Origin: CAVQZA01 sp963724805
GTDB taxonomy: Bacteria; Actinomycetota; Thermoleophilia; Gaiellales; Gaiellaceae
Assembly: GCA_963724805.1 (NCBI GenBank)
Contig: CAVRWA010000011.1
Span: 434,001-498,000, forward strand
Reading direction: 5' to 3'
DNA length: 64,000 bases
The stretch's first letter is position 1; every line of letters begins with the position of its first letter. Of this stretch, positions 63,106 to 64,000 are shown in pieces. The notes beneath the pieces were generated by a model. The model was not told the DNA's origin, did no database searches, and saw only the letters and a list, made by a program, of their open reading frames with translations. The position numbers and the translations under genes are program-made.

Positions 63106-64000
63106 GCCCGCTCTCCGAGGAGCTCCGCGACGAGCTCGCCGGGATTGCGCCACGCCGCGACTGCGACCGGCTCGCCGAGCTCTCGGGGCTCTTCCATGCC
63201 GCCGGCAGCGCGCACCTGCGCGGGCGCGGGGAGATCTCGCTCCACCTCGACCTCTCGAGCTCGGCCGTCGCGCGGCGCGCATTCCGGCTCCTGCGGGAGC
63301 TCGGCGTCGAGACCGAGATCCGCACCTATCGCCGGCACGCGTTCCAGCAGGCGACCCGCTACCAGCTCCACGTCGAGGGGAAGCAGCGGGCCCTGCAGGT
63401 GATGCACGAGGCGGGAGTGCTCGACCAGCGGCTCGTCCCGGTCGAGCGGCCGCCAAAACGCGTCGTCGCTCGCCCGTGCTGCCGCGGCGCCTACCTGCGC
63501 GGCGCGCTGCTCGGCGGCGGCTCGCTCAGCGGCCCGCGCGCGCCGCACCTCGAGCTGAGGGCCGGGAGCGTGGAGGGCGCGGAGTTCCTCGCCGCCGTTG
63601 CGGCGGGCGAAGGCGTGACGCTCCGTGTCCGCGACCGTGGCAGCCACGCGCTCGCCTACGCGAAGGGCGCGGAGCCGATCGAGGGTGTGCTCGCCGCCGC
63701 CGGCGCCTCCAACGCCGTGCTGGCCTTCGAGGAGCAGGCGGTGATGGGGGCCACCCTGGCCCACGCGAACCGGCTCGCGAACGCCGATCACGCGAACCTC
63801 GTGCGCACGAGCCGCGCCGCGCACGCCCAGCTTCGCGCGGTGCGCGCGCTGGAGGCGGCGGGGATCCTCGACGACCTGCCGACGCGCCTGCGCGAGGCCG
63901 GCCGCCTCCGCCTCCGCTATCCGACGCTCTCCCTCCGCGAGCTCGCCGAGCGCTGTGACCCGCCCGCGACGAAGGCCGCCGTGTACCGCCGCCTCTCCAA
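63102..64000 (+). CDS. whiA: DNA-binding protein WhiA (C-terminus cut by right edge)
   Basis: At least 299 residues of the WhiA regulator, known from Streptomyces sporulation and conserved in Gram-positives for cell division and chromosome segregation. The N-terminal LAGLIDADG-homing-endonuclease-like domain (RDCDRLAELSGLFHAAGSAHL ... CCRGAYLRGALLGGGSLSGP) has lost catalytic acids as in other WhiA proteins. The NADHANLVRTSRAAHAQLRAVRALEAAGILDDLP segment and the C-terminal HTH (LSLRELAERCDPPATKAAVYRRLS) are diagnostic. Only a few C-terminal residues should be missing. GTG 63102 overlaps ogt. Confidence 0.93.
   Translation, partial: MSPLSEELRDELAGIAPRRDCDRLAELSGLFHAAGSAHLRGRGEISLHLDLSSSAVARRAFRLLRELGVETEIRTYRRHAFQQATRYQLHVEGKQRALQVMHEAGVLDQRLVPVERPPKRVVARPCCRGAYLRGALLGGGSLSGPRAPHLELRAGSVEGAEFLAAVAAGEGVTLRVRDRGSHALAYAKGAEPIEGVLAAAGASNAVLAFEEQAVMGATLAHANRLANADHANLVRTSRAAHAQLRAVRALEAAGILDDLPTRLREAGRLRLRYPTLSLRELAERCDPPATKAAVYRRLS

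Noticed and set aside
60997..63456. 819-codon minus frame suggesting an N-terminally extended aldehyde dehydrogenase
   Set aside because: The extension is antisense to ogt and whiA, and the leaderless -10 box fixes the start at 62622.

Overview
The window is high-GC DNA from a monoderm actinobacterium, most probably class Thermoleophilia (Gaiellales/Solirubrobacterales). That placement is an inference. It rests on the 16S/23S genes, a WhiA gene, a secreted collagen-like protein with the 'GGTGYAALRLPANSVGT' start common in that class, and many genes that have a TANNNT box 6-8 nt before the start codon (leaderless transcripts). Gene density is high, and stop/start overlaps of 1-4 nt are the rule inside operons.

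Layout. 1-14,685 is core genome: a class A penicillin-binding protein (cut by the left edge), tyrS, a complete 16S-23S-5S rRNA operon with a structured leader and no spacer tRNAs, a methyltransferase, an HtpX-type protease, a histidine phosphatase, an SDR oxidoreductase, dgt-dnaG, a haloalkane-dehalogenase-like hydrolase and tRNA-Asn. A decayed ltrA fragment (14,781-15,352) follows.

15,795-34,599 is a catabolic block. It holds a molybdenum hydroxylase of the CO-dehydrogenase/xanthine-dehydrogenase family (medium, small and large subunits) with a CoxG-like protein, two luciferase-like flavin monooxygenases, an M20 amidohydrolase/peptidase, a fumarylacetoacetase-family hydrolase, an M24 hydrolase, a homocitrate/isopropylmalate-synthase-like enzyme, a phytoene-desaturase-like flavoprotein, a GntR/FCD regulator with a candidate operator, a TIM-barrel epimerase and a complete LIV-type ABC importer. 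Together they look like import and stepwise oxidation/hydrolysis of an organic acid or (hetero)aromatic compound whose identity the sequence does not reveal. 34,609-41,387 continues with peptidase-like enzymes (M32, a degenerate M24, M29), two tandem ketopantoate-reductase paralogues and XdhC, the likely cofactor-insertion factor for the molybdenum enzyme.

41,419-49,160 is rich in secreted, small and poorly known proteins: a copper-monooxygenase-like/cupredoxin fusion, a subtilase, tRNA-Leu with an excisionase-like HTH fragment beside it, and a collagen-like protein behind a long structured leader. 49,286-64,000 returns to housekeeping: a two-component system, Bcp peroxiredoxin, a KefB/NhaA-like antiporter, pyrophosphatase, HemQ, a glycoside hydrolase, uvrC, a TMEM175-type channel, a proline-catabolic aldehyde dehydrogenase, an alkyltransferase (ogt) and whiA (cut by the right edge).

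The most unusual items are (i) two members of a palindromic repeat family whose arms carry the stop codons of flanking genes, one of them cloverleaf-shaped; (ii) the uncharacterised molybdenum-hydroxylase/luciferase-like catabolic block; (iii) an intrinsic-terminator-like hairpin between the rRNA promoter and boxA; and (iv) the multi-hairpin leader before the collagen-like gene.
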